From Lyophyllum atratum (taxonomy: Eukaryota; Basidiomycota; Agaricomycetes; Agaricales; Lyophyllaceae), in assembly GCA_014905825.1 (NCBI GenBank), contig JACGCN010000056.1:1-64000 (forward strand): a stretch of 64,000 bases of DNA, given 5' to 3'. This document shows positions 10,536 through 21,017 of this stretch, one piece after another. Both the position numbers and the translations under genes were made by a program. A model generated the notes under the pieces. The model ran no database searches. It was not told the origin of the DNA and saw only the letters and a list, made by a program, of their open reading frames with translations. Every line of letters starts with the position of its first letter. Position 1 is the stretch's first letter.

Positions 10536-11403
10536 CTACGCAGAGCCGGACGATTTGGGCTCGTAGCTCGGCTGTTCCTGTTGCTGAGAGGTCAGGGTTC
10601 ATAACCTGGACGCCGATACGTCGGTGCGCGCGCTTACCGTGGTGTGGTCCCTGTCGTGTCTCACAGACAAGAACATCACGACCAGCCTGCGACGAAAGGA
10701 GAGGAAGCGTCATTATCGTGCGTAACAGGGGGGGAGGTGGTGAAGGGGAACTCACGAGGCGATGGTGAAGATGAGACCAAGCCAGAGCAGAACCACGTAC
10801 GCGATGTTAACTGCCCAGTGCCGATATACTGCATGGAATCGGAATCCAAGCGTCAAATTACGTGCATTAGAGCGGCGAGGAAGAGGCAGGACGTACCGAG
10901 CGGGGGCCGATAGAAGTAGTCGGCGAGGTGCTGGGCCGTCGCGGCGTCTACGCCCGTGATGCGTACCACATGCGATGCTACGACGATCTGCCGGGTCCAC
11001 CATAAGCAACGCATACACTTCCACGCACACACTAAACGCACCGTGCTCATCAATGCCGCAGCCGCCACGCCCAGAGTGGTTACGAGCGCAGCGACGAGCC
11101 TCGAGATATTGTACCACGGGGGGTACCTGCGCTCGGGCCAGAAGATGAGGAAGAAGTAGTCGGCGCCGAAGACGGTGGCGACGAAGACGCAGAAGACGAT
11201 GGTGAGGATCTCGGCGTCGATGATGTCGTTGTTGTGCACGGACGCGGCGTGATTGGACATGCGCTCCATGTTGTCCTGCTGGTCTCCGTACTTGGAGAGG
11301 GAGTACGTCGCGGTGCACTGATAAGTAGGTAATTGTCCTTGGGTAAGAGGTATTTGACTGAATTGAAGGGGATACGTACCTCGGCGGCTAGGCAAAGGTT
11401 CAT
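10536..11403 (-). CDS. Four-helix membrane protein of unknown function
   Basis: Five exons on the minus strand (11403-11380, 11317-10897, 10828-10756, 10686-10638, 10577-10536) join in phase to 202 codons. Introns are 60-69 nt with GT-AG borders. Hydrophobic segments are visible at AEILTIVFCVFVATVFGADY, then SRLVAALVTTLGVAAAAL, a short one near the Trp-rich loop, and AYVVLLWLGLIFTIASLVVM. The protein ends with a polar tail EQPSYEPKSSGSA. The last acceptor (caacag) is supported by the duplicate locus at 29412, whose final exon reads GSTSPKSSA-stop after the same splice site. The start is the ATG at 11403, but a conserved open exon further upstream (11630-11528) could belong to a longer form. 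I do not recognise the family; it is likely an integral membrane protein. Confidence 0.65.
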
Positions 11404-11527
11404 TGCAAGCTGAGGGAAGTGGGGATGTGAAATGACGTGTATCGAGCGAGATGGATTCGACCTACGGAATATAGAACTTGCGGTGGATGAGCAAAGTCTG
11501 AGAAGGAATCGGGGATGGATTACTCAC

Positions 11528-11630
11528 TGGCCTTCTCCCGCTTGAGGTACCACTGCCGACTATACATCTCGGATCCTTTGAGCGCTCCCCACCTCATCTT
11601 CGAGAGATCGAAACCCCATATGACGGCCAT
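11528..11630 (-). other. Conserved possible first exon of the membrane protein gene
   Basis: From ATG at 11630 the frame MAVIWGFDLSKMRWGAL... runs to a good donor (gtgagtaatcc) at 11527. The duplicate locus at 29640-29728 preserves the same sequence, there with a TAG and a frameshift. A phase-compatible join to the exon at 11403 could not be found, so this may be a separate leader or alternative 5' exon. Confidence 0.4.
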
Positions 11631-12191
11631 TGCTTCACTCTTGGGCAATTGAATAGAATTGTGTCCTCCGTCCGTTGAAAGGGAACCAGGGTTAGATAGG
11701 ATGTCGGAGCGATAGAACAGAACGGGGTGGGTTGGGAAGGCGCGAGGTGGGCGCGAGTGAGTTGACTTTGAGCCTTATCATAAGACTATTTGCAAAGAGA
11801 TGACGACACGGAGGAGCAAGTGGTTGCCCGCAAGTGGTGCTGGAGGTCCTTGCATAACAAGCCAATACAAAACCAGATTTCGACCGTTGACGTGAAGAAA
11901 ACGCTGGAGCTAGTAACTGCCATGGGGAGGCCACGTTCCTCATCATGCTGGAGCAAGTACTCGGTTTACTCTGTAATCAACATCGTAGCAGCAGCGCCCA
12001 CGATGGACGACGGCCAGAGATCTTTCAACACACGTCTCGTCCCTGGAGATCAGAGGTCTTGCCAACGAATCCGCATTCTTTGACGACTGACGCCGGTCTA
12101 CAGAGCACACAGAATTGTCAATGGCTATTCTTATCGACGTACAGTGTGGGTTCGATTCTAGGAGTTCGGTGATGCCACGGTGAGCAACTTC
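11631..12191. other. Intergenic
   Basis: No gene is recognised. It is the shared upstream space between the leftward membrane-protein gene and the rightward small gene starting at 12192. Confidence 0.4.
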
Positions 12192-12629
12192 ATGACGTCA
12201 TCCCAACACCACTATGGATCGGCAGGACGAAAGCTCTTCCCACTCAAACTCGAACCACCACCACCACCACCACCACGCAGGACATCTATACCAGCTTCTA
12301 TCGACATCCAACATAACACTATGACCTCAGCTCCATCCACCTCCCCACTATACCCACCCCCAACCCACAATGGGGTCCACTCCTCCTCGCCGCCAGCAAA
12401 CGAACCCGCGCATGTCGACCAACAACCGACAGGGAGTCAGGGCATGAGTAGCACAGCGGTCCCAGTTGCGGAGAATACGACCCAGGGCCCGATGCGCTTG
12501 CGAGGCGGGTGTGTTCCGTGTCCGGTGCGTATCATCCCAATCCATAAATGGACTCGAGGGCTCGTATTCAAGTGTCTCCTGTAGGGCGGTGGCGTGTGTT
12601 GGATTATTCCCATTCCATGCTTGTGCTGA
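12192..12629 (+). CDS. Small Pro-rich protein with a Cys-rich RLRGG-C tail
   Basis: Two exons (12192-12524 and 12585-12629) flank a 60-nt intron (gtgcgt...tgtag). Without splicing the frame reads out of the motif. With splicing it gives a short C-terminal tail: MRLRGGCVPCP joined to GGGVCWIIPIPCLC and a stop. The spliced tail has five cysteines and an IPIPC block. The body (about 100 residues) is Pro/Ser/Thr-rich and low complexity, with a seven-proline run. The first in-frame ATG of the open stretch (12192) is used; a later ATG or an upstream exon is possible. Small basidiomycete proteins ending in comparable Cys-rich tails exist to my recollection, but I cannot assign a function. The RLRGG resemblance to the ubiquitin C-terminus may be chance. 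Confidence 0.5.
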
Positions 12630-13099
12630 GTTGACATCTACGACGCTGGTTGGAGTTTGTGGGGCCGTCTTGATTGTGCTCCAAGCTGAACGCCAATGAC
12701 GGACGATAGGACACTACTTCTGAGCACATACACGCATTATACATGGTATCCTATTTATTCATATCCACGACGCCCTTTGTTCGGTTACGGAAAGGCGGTT
12801 GACCCATGCCCGCGCGCAGCACTTCCACATACATAGTCGCTTCATACCAGTTAACACAAGAAACGAAAGAGAGCATTCGCTCTGCTATAGCAGAACAACC
12901 CAGGTGTTGATCGTACTCGTAGAGACTCCCAATGAGACCCCCACACGATGCGATTCTCGACATACAGCCAAGTCTAGCAGAACATGGCAGAGGCGTGCTG
13001 GATTTCCGAGTCGAGACGAGTCCCCTGGCCTTCGTGTATCGAAGTTCGACGCGTGGTAGTTCGTGCTGACAAGGCTGAAGAGTTGCCGTCATGAATCAT
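12630..13099. other. Intergenic
   Basis: No gene is recognised. This interval holds the 3' region of the preceding small gene and the end of the decayed inverted copy to the right. Confidence 0.35.
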
Positions 13100-13770
13100 A
13101 TATATTGCGGCCAAGGAATAGACCGCACGAAATACCCAGGATGGCAGACCGACGACTAGAACGCTACGCACGGGAGTTGCAAGCGAGAGTGGTAGCAAGG
13201 TACGTGAACACGGAAGGTCGTGAGATTTCAAGAGTAGAAAGCATGGTCGTCCGGTTACTAAACCTGCTAGGATGATTTCGTGGCTATACGGTGAGATGAG
13301 CCAAGAATGCTTACACTGTGGAGCTACCGAAAAAGATGGTTTGATACGTGGACCGTCCGCCAGGTCACCTATCGACCCCGTTGACGGTAGGGGACGTGTA
13401 ATAGAGATTCCAGGGACGAGGAGCCAGGAGATCGAGCGCCACTGAGGGTGGTAGGAACTGGAGACTGTCGGGCAAAGTGAGAATATAGATACCACAGAGG
13501 TGCAAAATGTAAGGTTAGGACGGAAGGACTGCGTACGTCCGGAAAGGCTCAAAGAGCGACGAACATTTTCATAATCCAGCAGCCAGTCCCTTGACCGCAT
13601 CTACCACCTCCCGAAATCTTGCCTCCCCCGCTGGTATCGGTCAAACGACGACCAGATCTCGGGCGGAGCGAAGGGTGGAGAGGCTGATTCCAATGCGTAG
13701 ACACGGGTTGAAGGAAGAGACGCTGGAGCCGTACAGGGTTGCTGTTGGAATGATGCGGCAAGCCAAGTCA
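13100..13770 (-). pseudogene. Decayed duplicated gene, copy 2 (inverted relative to 8160-9010)
   Basis: The reverse complement aligns with 8160-8900: a start block (caacagcaaccctgtacgg), a block with gatgcggtcaagggactgg, and a block with acggtccacgtatc followed by gtaagcattc. No continuous frame links the blocks. The DFG-like reading seen in copy 1 is lost here. It is described as the second copy of the same decayed gene. Confidence 0.4.
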
Positions 13771-14431
13771 CGGAACCTCAGTTGGCTAATTTGATCATCT
13801 ACGCTGCTGTGGACGGAGAGCTGGATACGAGGACGGTAAGCGTCGAGCTCTAGGCATAAGAGTGGAATGCGACGAGGACGGGAGATGAGATGGATACTGA
13901 GCTAAGTGATCTGTCGTGCGACATTTGGTAGTGTCGTGAGCTGGGGAATGGGTCGAACAGAAGGGAGTTGGATGGCCTGTAGGAGTCGTTCTGTCCAGTG
14001 GCGTAGATGTTGGATATTTCAAACTGCTGGACGACGCCTTGGGATTAAGGCATATTCGACGACGAGCTCGATGATCGAATTCGGAGATCCGAGACGCTTG
14101 TTGGACGCTTGAACCTATCAGCGGAGATGAGGCATATCTTCGTTTCTTCCTCGGTGCCAGCAAAAAAATTGGTCGGCGGAAATGGTGCATCGGACAACAT
14201 ACTTTGAGTTTTCGTGTCAAGCCAATGCACGATCGAGGCGGATCACAGGCAAGGAGACACTGTTGAGTGTTGTTATTCTCGGACGCCTTTGGCAGGAACG
14301 GCTACGGGAAAAACGCGACCACCACGAGTTGGGCTCGCCGTAGCCCCAGCTCACACAATCCTGGCTCTTACTTGAACCAGCTGTGCGATCGCACCAACCG
14401 ATTCATTTCTCGCACACATATACCCACATCG

Positions 14432-14857
14432 ATGCGCGTAGGAGGATTCCTCATCACTCCAGCAGAGGCGCGACGATGGTATTCTCAACAGGAACCCGGC
14501 CGCCATGCCAATGACATCAGAGTCATCACGCTCCTCCGGCAGTTTGTGAGAAGCAACCACGCAAAGCTCTTCGTCATCAACTATCCTACTCTGAACGACG
14601 ACGACATGCAATACCTTATCCCCACACGACGGGCCCACTTCAGTCGCCAAATGTTCCGCGATATTGACTGCGATGGTCTGCGACTCGAGCAATGCAAGTG
14701 GGGTGACCAGGAAGATATCGTGCATAAGTTGATTAAGGAGCATGGTATGTGGCTACGACACGCCTCTAGGCATGCTTTGACGTACTTATCCTTAGGTCTG
14801 GAGGCCGAGTTCACTACGGTTTATGTAGAAGACTCCGATTGGTACAGTATGTTTTAG
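14432..14857 (+). CDS. MRVGGF family protein, copy 3 (unknown function)
   Basis: This is an open single-exon frame of 141 residues. The frame is also open further upstream, but the ATG at 14432 is where the family similarity begins. The sequence runs MRVGGFLITPAEARRWYS, a variable linker, YLIPTRRAHFSRQMFRDID, KWGDQEDIVHK and LGLEAEFTTVYVEDSDWY, ending MF. There is no transmembrane segment or signal. About 200 bp of upstream sequence (14235-14430) is shared with copy 1 and, for its distal 100 bp, with the 4389 gene, suggesting a duplicated promoter. The function is unknown. Conservation of the frame between copies 2 and 3 argues for a real protein. Confidence 0.6.
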   Translation: MRVGGFLITPAEARRWYSQQEPGRHANDIRVITLLRQFVRSNHAKLFVINYPTLNDDDMQYLIPTRRAHFSRQMFRDIDCDGLRLEQCKWGDQEDIVHKLIKEHGMWLRHASRHALTYLSLGLEAEFTTVYVEDSDWYSMF

Positions 14858-15251
14858 GCCTTCGCGGATGGACTCCCTTGAGACCTTGCCTAAGTCCATC
14901 ACTTGTTTTCTCGAGACCTGGTGGTGTATCGGCAACATATCTGCGATTTGTAGTGAAATAACTTCATTCCCCGTAGACGCTCCCCGTTCGACTCGGGGTC
15001 AGGTCAACGCACTCTCAATGTCTTGTCTGGTTTCGTTTTCGCTCGTCGGCATCGTGCAACGGTGCATCTCTCCAGCCTGCCCGAAACGTGATCACGGCCC
15101 CGTGTTTCGCGGTTCCCCTTCCCCATGGAGGAATCCTGAAATCCCTGAACTCACCATCACGCTTTGATCGACTGCGCATTTCGTCACAGCTCTCAGTCAT
15201 AGTCTGGAGTCTAGATTGTGACCACCCCATCACCATTCACGTCCCCCACTC
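14858..15251. other. Intergenic
   Basis: No gene is recognised. The last 100 bases are the C/T-rich leader of the membrane protein gene at 15252. Confidence 0.4.
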
Positions 15252-16247
15252 ATGATCAACAAGCCCATCCCAGAGGACCCCGAACGAAGTCCATCCCCGC
15301 CCCCACCCCCCTTCGCCCAGATCGACAGCCAAAGCCAATGCCTCCCCCGCTACCCCCTGCAGCCCTCCCGGTCTCTCATCACTATGAGCATGGTATCCTG
15401 CTTCCTAGCGATCGCGGCCTTCGTCTCGTCCCTCACCGGGTACGACAGCATCCACCCCGTGGTCATGCCGAACACCCTCGGCTTCCTCTTCACCGTGCCC
15501 TTCCACGTGCACCTCTACCTCTCCGCCCTCACACGCACCCCGTTCCTGGGGACGCATGACATCGTGTATATGTTCTTTCTGGTGTCGCTGTGGATATGGA
15601 TCTTTTTCATGAACGCGTGCTCTGCGTCGTCGCATCGTGTGGGGGTTATACTGGGGACGGTGGCGTCGGGCATGGCGTGGCCGACGATCTTGTTTATGGC
15701 GCTCAAGAGCACCAGCGAGGTTCGCCGTATAGATAATGCGGGCCCCGAAACGGACTTGTCGGAGTCGGAGGGGAGCAGTGGATCGGACGAGACCAGCGCT
15801 GGCGCTGGCGGGTACCCTATCTCCCGCCCCATCCGTCATCACCCACCAGCACGCACGACGGAACCGCGATCCCTCATCTTCTTCGCCTCCTTCGTGTTCT
15901 GCACAATCACAGCCATGATATTCCACTACCGATGTACGTTCCTCGCCCCGCTCAACGTCGCAGCGTACCTCGCGACGGCCCCGCACCACATTGCGCTCTT
16001 CGTGTCTGGTCGACGCGAAGGAGGAGGAGGAGGGCTCGCGCGCAAGACGCCGCTGCCGTATGCGTGCTTCCTGGTATCGCTGTGGTGCTGTGTGTTCGTC
16101 CTGGACGTCTCGCATGCGGCGCGGACGAAGCTGTTTCAGAAGATCGTGGCGGGTATATTTGGAGGCGTGGAGTGCATGGTGGTGGTTGCCCTTGCTGTAC
16201 GGAGTGTGTCAGATAGTCTCGAAGAGGGACAGATTAAGCTTGTATGA
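15252..16247 (+). CDS. Eight-helix membrane protein with an internal repeat
   Basis: This is an intron-less frame of 331 residues. After a Pro-rich cytosolic-looking N-terminus (about 1-45) come four hydrophobic segments (about 45-165), a Ser/Glu-rich loop (about 165-210), and four more (about 213-320). The two halves are similar: each has a segment starting FLFT/YLAT followed by VPFHVHLYLSA or APHHIALFVSG, then FLVSLW, then a basic/polar turn, then a closing hydrophobic helix ending ALKS/AVRS. This implies an internal 4+4 duplication. No catalytic motif was recognised. It is probably a membrane protein of a fungus-specific family. ATG 15252 is the first in frame; a second start at MSMVSCF (about 15385) would remove the Pro-rich leader. 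Confidence 0.7.
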   Translation: MINKPIPEDPERSPSPPPPPFAQIDSQSQCLPRYPLQPSRSLITMSMVSCFLAIAAFVSSLTGYDSIHPVVMPNTLGFLFTVPFHVHLYLSALTRTPFLGTHDIVYMFFLVSLWIWIFFMNACSASSHRVGVILGTVASGMAWPTILFMALKSTSEVRRIDNAGPETDLSESEGSSGSDETSAGAGGYPISRPIRHHPPARTTEPRSLIFFASFVFCTITAMIFHYRCTFLAPLNVAAYLATAPHHIALFVSGRREGGGGGLARKTPLPYACFLVSLWCCVFVLDVSHAARTKLFQKIVAGIFGGVECMVVVALAVRSVSDSLEEGQIKLV

Positions 16248-16789
16248 TGGGAGGGGAGGGGAAACTGGATCTGAGGATACTGGTATGTGGGTTGTGTTTC
16301 GAGGGTACGTTCGTGATGTCGAGAGCTGGGCATGGCCGTGACGGAATGTTCAGGACCATCAGCCTGTAGAGCAGTGTCCATGCTACAACTGCGTCTCGGG
16401 GGATATGTGTACTTTTACTTTCTGGCCTATTTATGTTAAAAGCGAAATCAGAAGGGCTTGTTGACTTATGCATGCGGGGGTTCTGGATAACAAAATCCGC
16501 AGGTGAGAAGGATACGGGAGTCGTATGCGAATCAATGAAGGCGAAATTGGCAAGGCTACCAGAACGATAGTAGACTCCGAATTGAACGTGGTGTCAAGGA
16601 TCGACGGCTGAGATACTAAACGAGATACGCAGTGTATCCTCAATGACGTGAATGAGCACCGTACCTCTCCATTCTCGTGAGAAATTCCTTCGCCTTACGA
16701 TGGAGGAGGGACTGAACCAAAGCCCAAGCCCCGCAGCCCTAGCCGCAGATGAGACCGATTCCGCGTACGACGGTTCGTCGTCTTACAAC
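16248..16789. other. Intergenic
   Basis: No gene is recognised. It includes the 3' region of the membrane protein gene. Confidence 0.4.
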
Positions 16790-16915
16790 TACTGGAGGGG
16801 AATGGATCGACAGGTCACTAGCGCAGGATAATATGAAGGTGCGTCCCTCTGATCATGCAATAGCTGAATTAAATAACAATCGAGGACTCTGTTCCGCGCT
16901 GAGACGGTACGTTCC
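16790..16915 (+). repeat. Dispersed repeat, copy 1 of about 125 bp
   Basis: The sequence (ggaggggaatgg... ctctgatcatgcaatag... gctgagacggtacg) is about 80% alike by eye to 23403-23524. One copy borders a truncated aldehyde dehydrogenase and the other the 3' end of a broken BTB gene. Origin unknown. Confidence 0.55.
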
Positions 16916-16955
16916 GCCAAGTTGTTGCCAAGTTGGTTCGCGAACCCCATCCACA

Positions 16956-17140
16956 TCAGAAATATTCGATGATAGCCTTCTCCTCCGTCGGCAGGACCCA
17001 TTCACCGTTTATAAACAGCCTTCGATCAGTTCCGTCAGTCGCTTCGGGAGGTAGGACGGCGATTATACGTACCCGGTGTGTATCGTCGAGGTGCCCTTGT
17101 ACACCGGTGTATCGAAGGTATAGGTGAACGTTCCGCTCAT
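16956..17140 (-). pseudogene. Truncated aldehyde dehydrogenase N-terminus
   Basis: Two small exons on the minus strand (17140-17072 and 17019-16956) with a 52-nt GT-AG intron read MSGTFTYTFDTPVYKG... and then HTG-LFINGEWVLPTEEKAII before a stop. LFINGEW(V) near residue 25 is the conserved start of fungal NAD(P)-dependent aldehyde dehydrogenases (about 500 residues). The rest of the enzyme, including the Cys/Glu catalytic region, is absent downstream, so this is a 5' fragment, not a working enzyme. An intact initiation region and TATA-like sequence upstream (tatataatcc, near 17216-17225) suggest it was copied with its promoter. Confidence 0.7.
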
Positions 17141-18189
17141 GGTAGTCACAGTATGCGTTATAGTGGCCTGCGATGGGACCTTAGTGATAGCAGGAACCGC
17201 GAGATGAAGGGGCTAAGGATTATATACATACCAGTGCGAGAATTGCAGGGTACTCGTACCAAATGGGCTGGGGGAGCAGCGATCCACATACCCACCGAGA
17301 CTGACAGGACAGATGTACTTGCACCGAGATCGACGTGTACTTGCACCGAGATCTTATCTCGCTCAGCTGCATCTTATGCTAGATCGCAGGACCACGACGT
17401 CCAGGGCTTCTAGTACTGTGGATTCTTCCATGACCACGTCGAATACATCGGGAGTAAAGGCGACCTCACTAGTATCGAGGTGTCGGGACTTGCTATGACG
17501 TCCATTCTCCATGTCTAGATTCCAAGCGCCAATCAGCCAAGGCCCTCACGCGATAACAAAAACATGGACATGGGACATACCTTAATTGCCGGGATCTACT
17601 TCTGAATTCGAAACGCCAACCCACAAAAAAAGTCGGACCGAGTTTGGGCAGAGTCCATTTTTAGCTATGACAACATCGTTAGCATCCTTCAACTTGCAAT
17701 TGGTTGGTTTACTTGAACATCCCGTGGCCTGATGCAGATGAGCCAGGGCAATAGAGAAGGCTCTAGAGCTCTAACCATCCCCGCGGTCCTCCAGAAGGTA
17801 GTCAGAGAAGGCGGCCTTAACCCTTCGAGGAGGAATCACGATACAATCTTCACAACCAGGGATTCCTTGCCGCTACATCGCGAATCAAGAAGAGAAGCAG
17901 CTGGTAGGGATTCAGACACGGGACCAGGCCCTGGAAAGGACGCGATGACATGAATTGAGAACATGGACTTTGACCCACCGAAAGAGCCGTGCTGATCTTG
18001 TAACGGGCTGAATCTATTTTTGACCTGGACATCGCAACCCTAAATTCGCACGCCTGAGGGTCTCTACGAGTAGCATATGCGTATATTGAACGAGGAAGAT
18101 ACATGAGATAGAGACTATAAATACACGAGTCATAAATCAGCCAAGTCCGAGACGATGAAACGAAAGGAAGTCCAAACATGAACGCATAC
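17141..18189. other. Intergenic
   Basis: No gene is recognised. The right part (from about 17960) is the 3' flank of the broken BTB gene and the left end of duplicated segment A. Confidence 0.4.
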
Positions 18190-19670
18190 GAGTGTTCGAC
18201 GCCGCTGTACGTAACACTCCCCATCCCCAACCGCAGAACACATCCAACCCACCGCACGTCCATCAAAAAGCAACTCCCCAGCCCATACCATCCCTCCGAA
18301 TCCCCTCCACTCTCAAACCTCCTGCTCTCGCCTCGACTCTACCCACCTCCCCGGCCCGGAAAACTCCAACACCTCCTCTCACACTCTACCCCCCTCCCAT
18401 GTCTCCCCTCGCATGCCCCACACACTTCCATAGACCCCGAGCTTCTCCCACACCCCAGGGCCTCAACTGTTCCGGCCCCCCTCCGCCCGTACTCAGCAGT
18501 AGCGCCCATTCCACCATCGGCTCAATCGCACCCTTACACATCCCAGGCGGAGCACGCCCCGACGGAGGCTCGAAAGAGGCGCGCAAAGCGTGGGATGGCG
18601 TGGCTTCCGCGGCGTGGAGGTGTGTCCTGCCGACGAGGATGACCGTTTTCTGGTGCCAGGGGAGTAGGGGGGAGGAGGAAGGCCCAGGGTGGGAAAGGAA
18701 GGAACGCGGGGAGGAGGTGCGGGCGAGGAGGTAGGAGCCGTAGGGGAGGTACCGGGGACGTTAGGTTCAGTGGGAGGCACATTATGGAGGAGAACCTGGA
18801 TTTGGGTGTGGGGTCGGGTTTTGGGGCCGAATGGGATGGGCTTGGTGGTGGTGGGGGGGTGGAGTAACGCCGAAGATGGTGATGATGGTGCTCGTGACGT
18901 TACGAGCTTGACCGGGACGGTAAGGGCTGAGGCTGGCTTTCAGCAGACGTATCAGGCTGGGTAGGGTTCGTACTCGGTATGAGAGTGAACGTGGTGGTAC
19001 TGTACACGTACATATCGTCATGATCTGTGGTGTACTCAGTACTTCCCGTTGACGGCGTGAACGGCTTCGAAGACGGTGCTAGATAACCTTGGTACAAAGT
19101 TGAGAAACACACTACCAGGAGCGCGAGGCACCTCTTGCGAAGCTCGAGGATGATATACTTCTTGCTTAGGCGCAGGATACAGCTGATGAACGTGAGCAGC
19201 ACGTCGACATCCGCACAAGGCGAGGGTTCGTTAAAATGCCTGTGTCGATTGAAAGGGTGTTGTCAGCGAAATCAAAAGGGGAGGAGTAGCCGGCTACGTA
19301 CGATAGATGGTACATATATGGCCCTGAGCAGATGTTCTCATTCGCTGGGCCTGTCATGTAACTTGACCACTCGACATCCCTCAATCCTGCCATGGCCATC
19401 TCCTTCTCCATCGTCCAAAGGCTGCGGCAACCCAAAGATATCCTTGAAAAAGCCGTGAATGGCTGACCAGAATCGTCTGGTGGACCTTGAAAAGCGTGTC
19501 CCCGACCGCAAGCACTATCGACCCGTTGTGCAGCTAGAAGTCAGTGCTCCTGGTGGATGGGCTACCACTTGCTAAGGCTCGACTGGGCATGAAGGGGTTA
19601 CAAACACATAAAATGCATAGTACTGAATTGAAAGTGGGAAAGAAACTGTTGAGTAGGAGTCGTCCGACAT
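18190..19670 (-). pseudogene. BTB-type gene, copy A, broken
   Basis: From ATG at 19670 (MSDDSYSTVS) the copy follows the plan of copy C. A first exon is followed by the BTB core (GSIVLAVGDTLFKVHQTILVSHS), a stretch LDVLLTFISCILRLSKKYIILELRKRC, a His/Pro/Ser-rich linker, and a C-terminal block with PMVEWALLL and KCVGHARG. The lesions include TAG for the Trp codon before LHNGS, a frameshift after the SHSRLFQ codons, TAA replacing the Gln codon after SRSSS, and loss of the MRAIAFATEN-like block. BTB proteins are usually Cul3 or dimerisation adaptors; this copy cannot be made intact. Confidence 0.7.
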
Positions 19671-21017
19671 CGTTGAGGCTAGAGGGACGTGAAGAGCACA
19701 CGGCGGGAGTGTGGCTGTGCTGGGGCGCTCTGTTTTGATTGAGCGTCCGAAACAATTGCGGACAAATCGAGGCAACTGTTGGCGAATGGCGTCACGTCAT
19801 GAATGTTTCTTTCCCAACCACAGCCCAACCCCGGCCGCTGCATAGCTGTGGCGCACAGAACGGAGAGCGGGCGGATCTGTCTTTGAATCTTGGCCAATTT
19901 GCATCTGCTCGAAGAGAAGCATCAGACCACACGATGTTATCTCGCTTTGATCTCGCATAGTAGCTTGAATCTCTACGGAGACATTCCTATGAAAGTTGTC
20001 CTTGCCCCACAGCACATAGGGGACGACTGCTGAACGGTTCGGAGCTGCTGGTAAGTGTCGATCGCTAATAGACGTTATCAACCTGTTTCTACGTCTGAAA
20101 TGAACTCCGCAGATGAAAAGTAAGCAGCCGCCTTCCGTATAAGTATATATGCGGTCCTTGCGTTTCCATCTACTTATCCTCGGGAACGCTGTTTCCCAGA
20201 TTCTCTTGATTAAAGTTTTCTTCTACAGTTGGGCAGTAATATCTTGTATTCAGCGAACAGGATCTATCCCGTTGTTCATGCCTCCACGTTCTCGTCGACT
20301 GATGATCAAGAGAATAGTCGGTATCGAATAATCCACTGTGGTCGTATCGCTGACGCAGTCGCCGTCCGTTATAACCAACTGATGTTGGCCTCTTTGCTCG
20401 TGCATATTGTCTTGCGCAAGCCTCTGAAGAGGTAAGGTCCCCAGTACCGCCAGCACCCCGTCTCAACCTCGTTCCCCAGAATAACGGAAAAGGACACCCA
20501 TGCTCTGGCCCTTCTCCGCCTTTTTAGATCGCACATTCGCACACCAACCTTTCGATAACCCGCTGCCTTCGCCTCCTCAACTCATACGTCTACCGGACAA
20601 AACATACTGCATCGATGAAGCGGAAGAAAAGGAGGACCTTCACGGTGATGTCAGATGGTCGAGGTGGAATACAGAAGTATAAAAGGTGAGGTGATTGTCT
20701 ACAAGGGATCAGCTTCTATCTCCCAAACTAACGCAGCTGCTGTCGAGGCATGTTCGACGGTCAAGCATCTTTCGGGAAGCTTTCGATGGCAGCAGTCATG
20801 GTACGTTCTCCCACTTTAATCATTTGTATTCTCGCACGGCATATTACAAAAGACAAGAGACATCATCAACGAAAGGGAACATGATATCATCGACGAAAGG
20901 GAACATTTTTGCCTCCCATAGAGCAACAAGCCTAGTTCGGATGTTATCAGTTCCACGCTAGGTTTTAGGGAAATATAATCACATATTATGCGACCAGCTC
21001 GTCTTCGCGCCACCCGC
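19671..21017. other. Spacer of unit A
   Basis: No intact gene is seen. The interval shares blocks with the spacers of units B and C (for example gcatgttcgacggtcaa, and the stretch around 19930-20110 resembling 25260-25500). It probably holds the upstream region of the BTB copy and the 3' flank of the F-box gene. Confidence 0.5.

Noticed and set aside
10606..10637. A 32-nt intron at the end of the membrane protein gene giving a longer C-terminus (VMNPDLSATG...)
   Set aside because: Too short for a fungal intron. A 60-nt intron ending caacag is supported by the duplicate locus and gives a matching tail.
12180..12191. Start of the Cys-tail gene at 12180
   Set aside because: That codon is GTG; the first ATG in frame is at 12192.
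14267..14431. N-terminal extension of MRVGGF copy 3
   Set aside because: The extension overlaps the shared upstream non-coding block and is not conserved as protein in the other copies.
15405..16115. 236-codon minus-strand frame
   Set aside because: Antisense to the eight-helix membrane protein; Arg/Glu-rich composition is a codon-bias shadow.
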